Source: Methylomonas subterranea (GTDB lineage: Bacteria; Pseudomonadota; Gammaproteobacteria; Methylococcales; Methylomonadaceae). From it: a DNA stretch of 64,000 nucleotides. The stretch covers positions 62,001 to 126,000 of the forward strand of contig NZ_JANIBJ010000003.1 of assembly GCF_024505185.1 (NCBI RefSeq), in the 5' to 3' direction. Under the pieces are notes generated by a model. That model was not told the DNA's origin. It saw only the letters and a list, made by a program, of their open reading frames with translations, and did no database searches. The translations under genes and the position numbers were made by a program. Positions 63,897 through 64,000 of this stretch are shown in pieces. Within the stretch, counting starts at the first letter, position 1; every line of letters begins with the position of its first letter.

Positions 63897-64000
63897 GATG
63901 GCTCGCTTGCAGAGGGGTGGTACTAAATTGTGCTCGATCGTCGTGGTAACGCTGCAAGGCAGTAGTGTCGAAGCCGGTTTCATCAGCGACTAGCCATAGA
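63897..64000. other. Right-edge intergenic sequence
   Basis: The last 104 bases lie upstream of the ferredoxin start on the minus strand. They show no recognisable gene or motif and are cut by the window edge. Confidence 0.4.

Overview
The window looks like chromosomal DNA of a gammaproteobacterium, most likely a Methylomonas-type methanotroph (Methylococcales). This is an inference from overall protein resemblance, the moderately high GC, a pyruvate phosphate dikinase, a VPLPA-CTERM protein and several families of dispersed palindromes. No methane-oxidation gene lies in the window. No rRNA, tRNA or CRISPR array was seen.

Layout. 1-8.1 kb (minus strand): envelope biogenesis and replication genes bamA-skp-fabZ-lpxA-rnhB-dnaE (dnaE runs off the left edge), preceded by the flavocytochrome c sulfide dehydrogenase pair fccA-fccB. 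8.1-12.8 kb: rlmB and rnr overlap and follow a conserved gene of unknown function. 13-18.4 kb: a lipoprotein, a large DUF748 protein and a small exported protein. 18.4-22.1 kb: hslR, a rhodanese, ispH, rraA and trhP. 22.1-24.4 kb: a MITE-like palindromic element, a c-type cytochrome, a DoxX protein and a VOC protein. 24.6-32.9 kb: the complete potassium-uptake operon kdpF-A-B-C-D-E. It has three oddities: a frameshifted small membrane ORF ahead of kdpF, a palindromic repeat inserted in frame inside kdpA, and a cloverleaf-like repeat between kdpA and kdpB. 33.1-39.9 kb: a FIST sensor protein overlapping a GGDEF/EAL protein, and a fused 5-oxoprolinase.

40.1-48 kb is the least ordinary part. After a second copy of the MITE-like element comes a run of membrane proteins: a PH-like/legumain (C13) caspase-fold protease fusion, DUF3592 proteins, a GIDE/BAM-like protein and an uncharacterised membrane protein, interspersed with REP-like palindromes. 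These share an architecture of membrane helices flanked by small beta domains and are candidates for an undescribed membrane-associated system. 48-54.8 kb holds an orphan GspE/PilB ATPase, a DUF2167 protein, a VPLPA-CTERM surface protein, a zinc-ribbon methyltransferase and an M35-like metallopeptidase followed by a lipoprotein.

54.8-64 kb returns to housekeeping: ppdK, a haem-binding diguanylate cyclase divergent from zur with a 16-bp palindrome between them, a divergent NAD-dependent DNA ligase overlapping thiD and thiE, a dodecin, and a 2Fe-2S ferredoxin directly followed by a decayed fragment of a siroheme-synthase (cysG) gene. Nucleotide second-messenger signalling recurs: two GGDEF proteins, the FIST protein and possibly the 529-residue unknown. 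All names come from reading motifs; no database search was possible.
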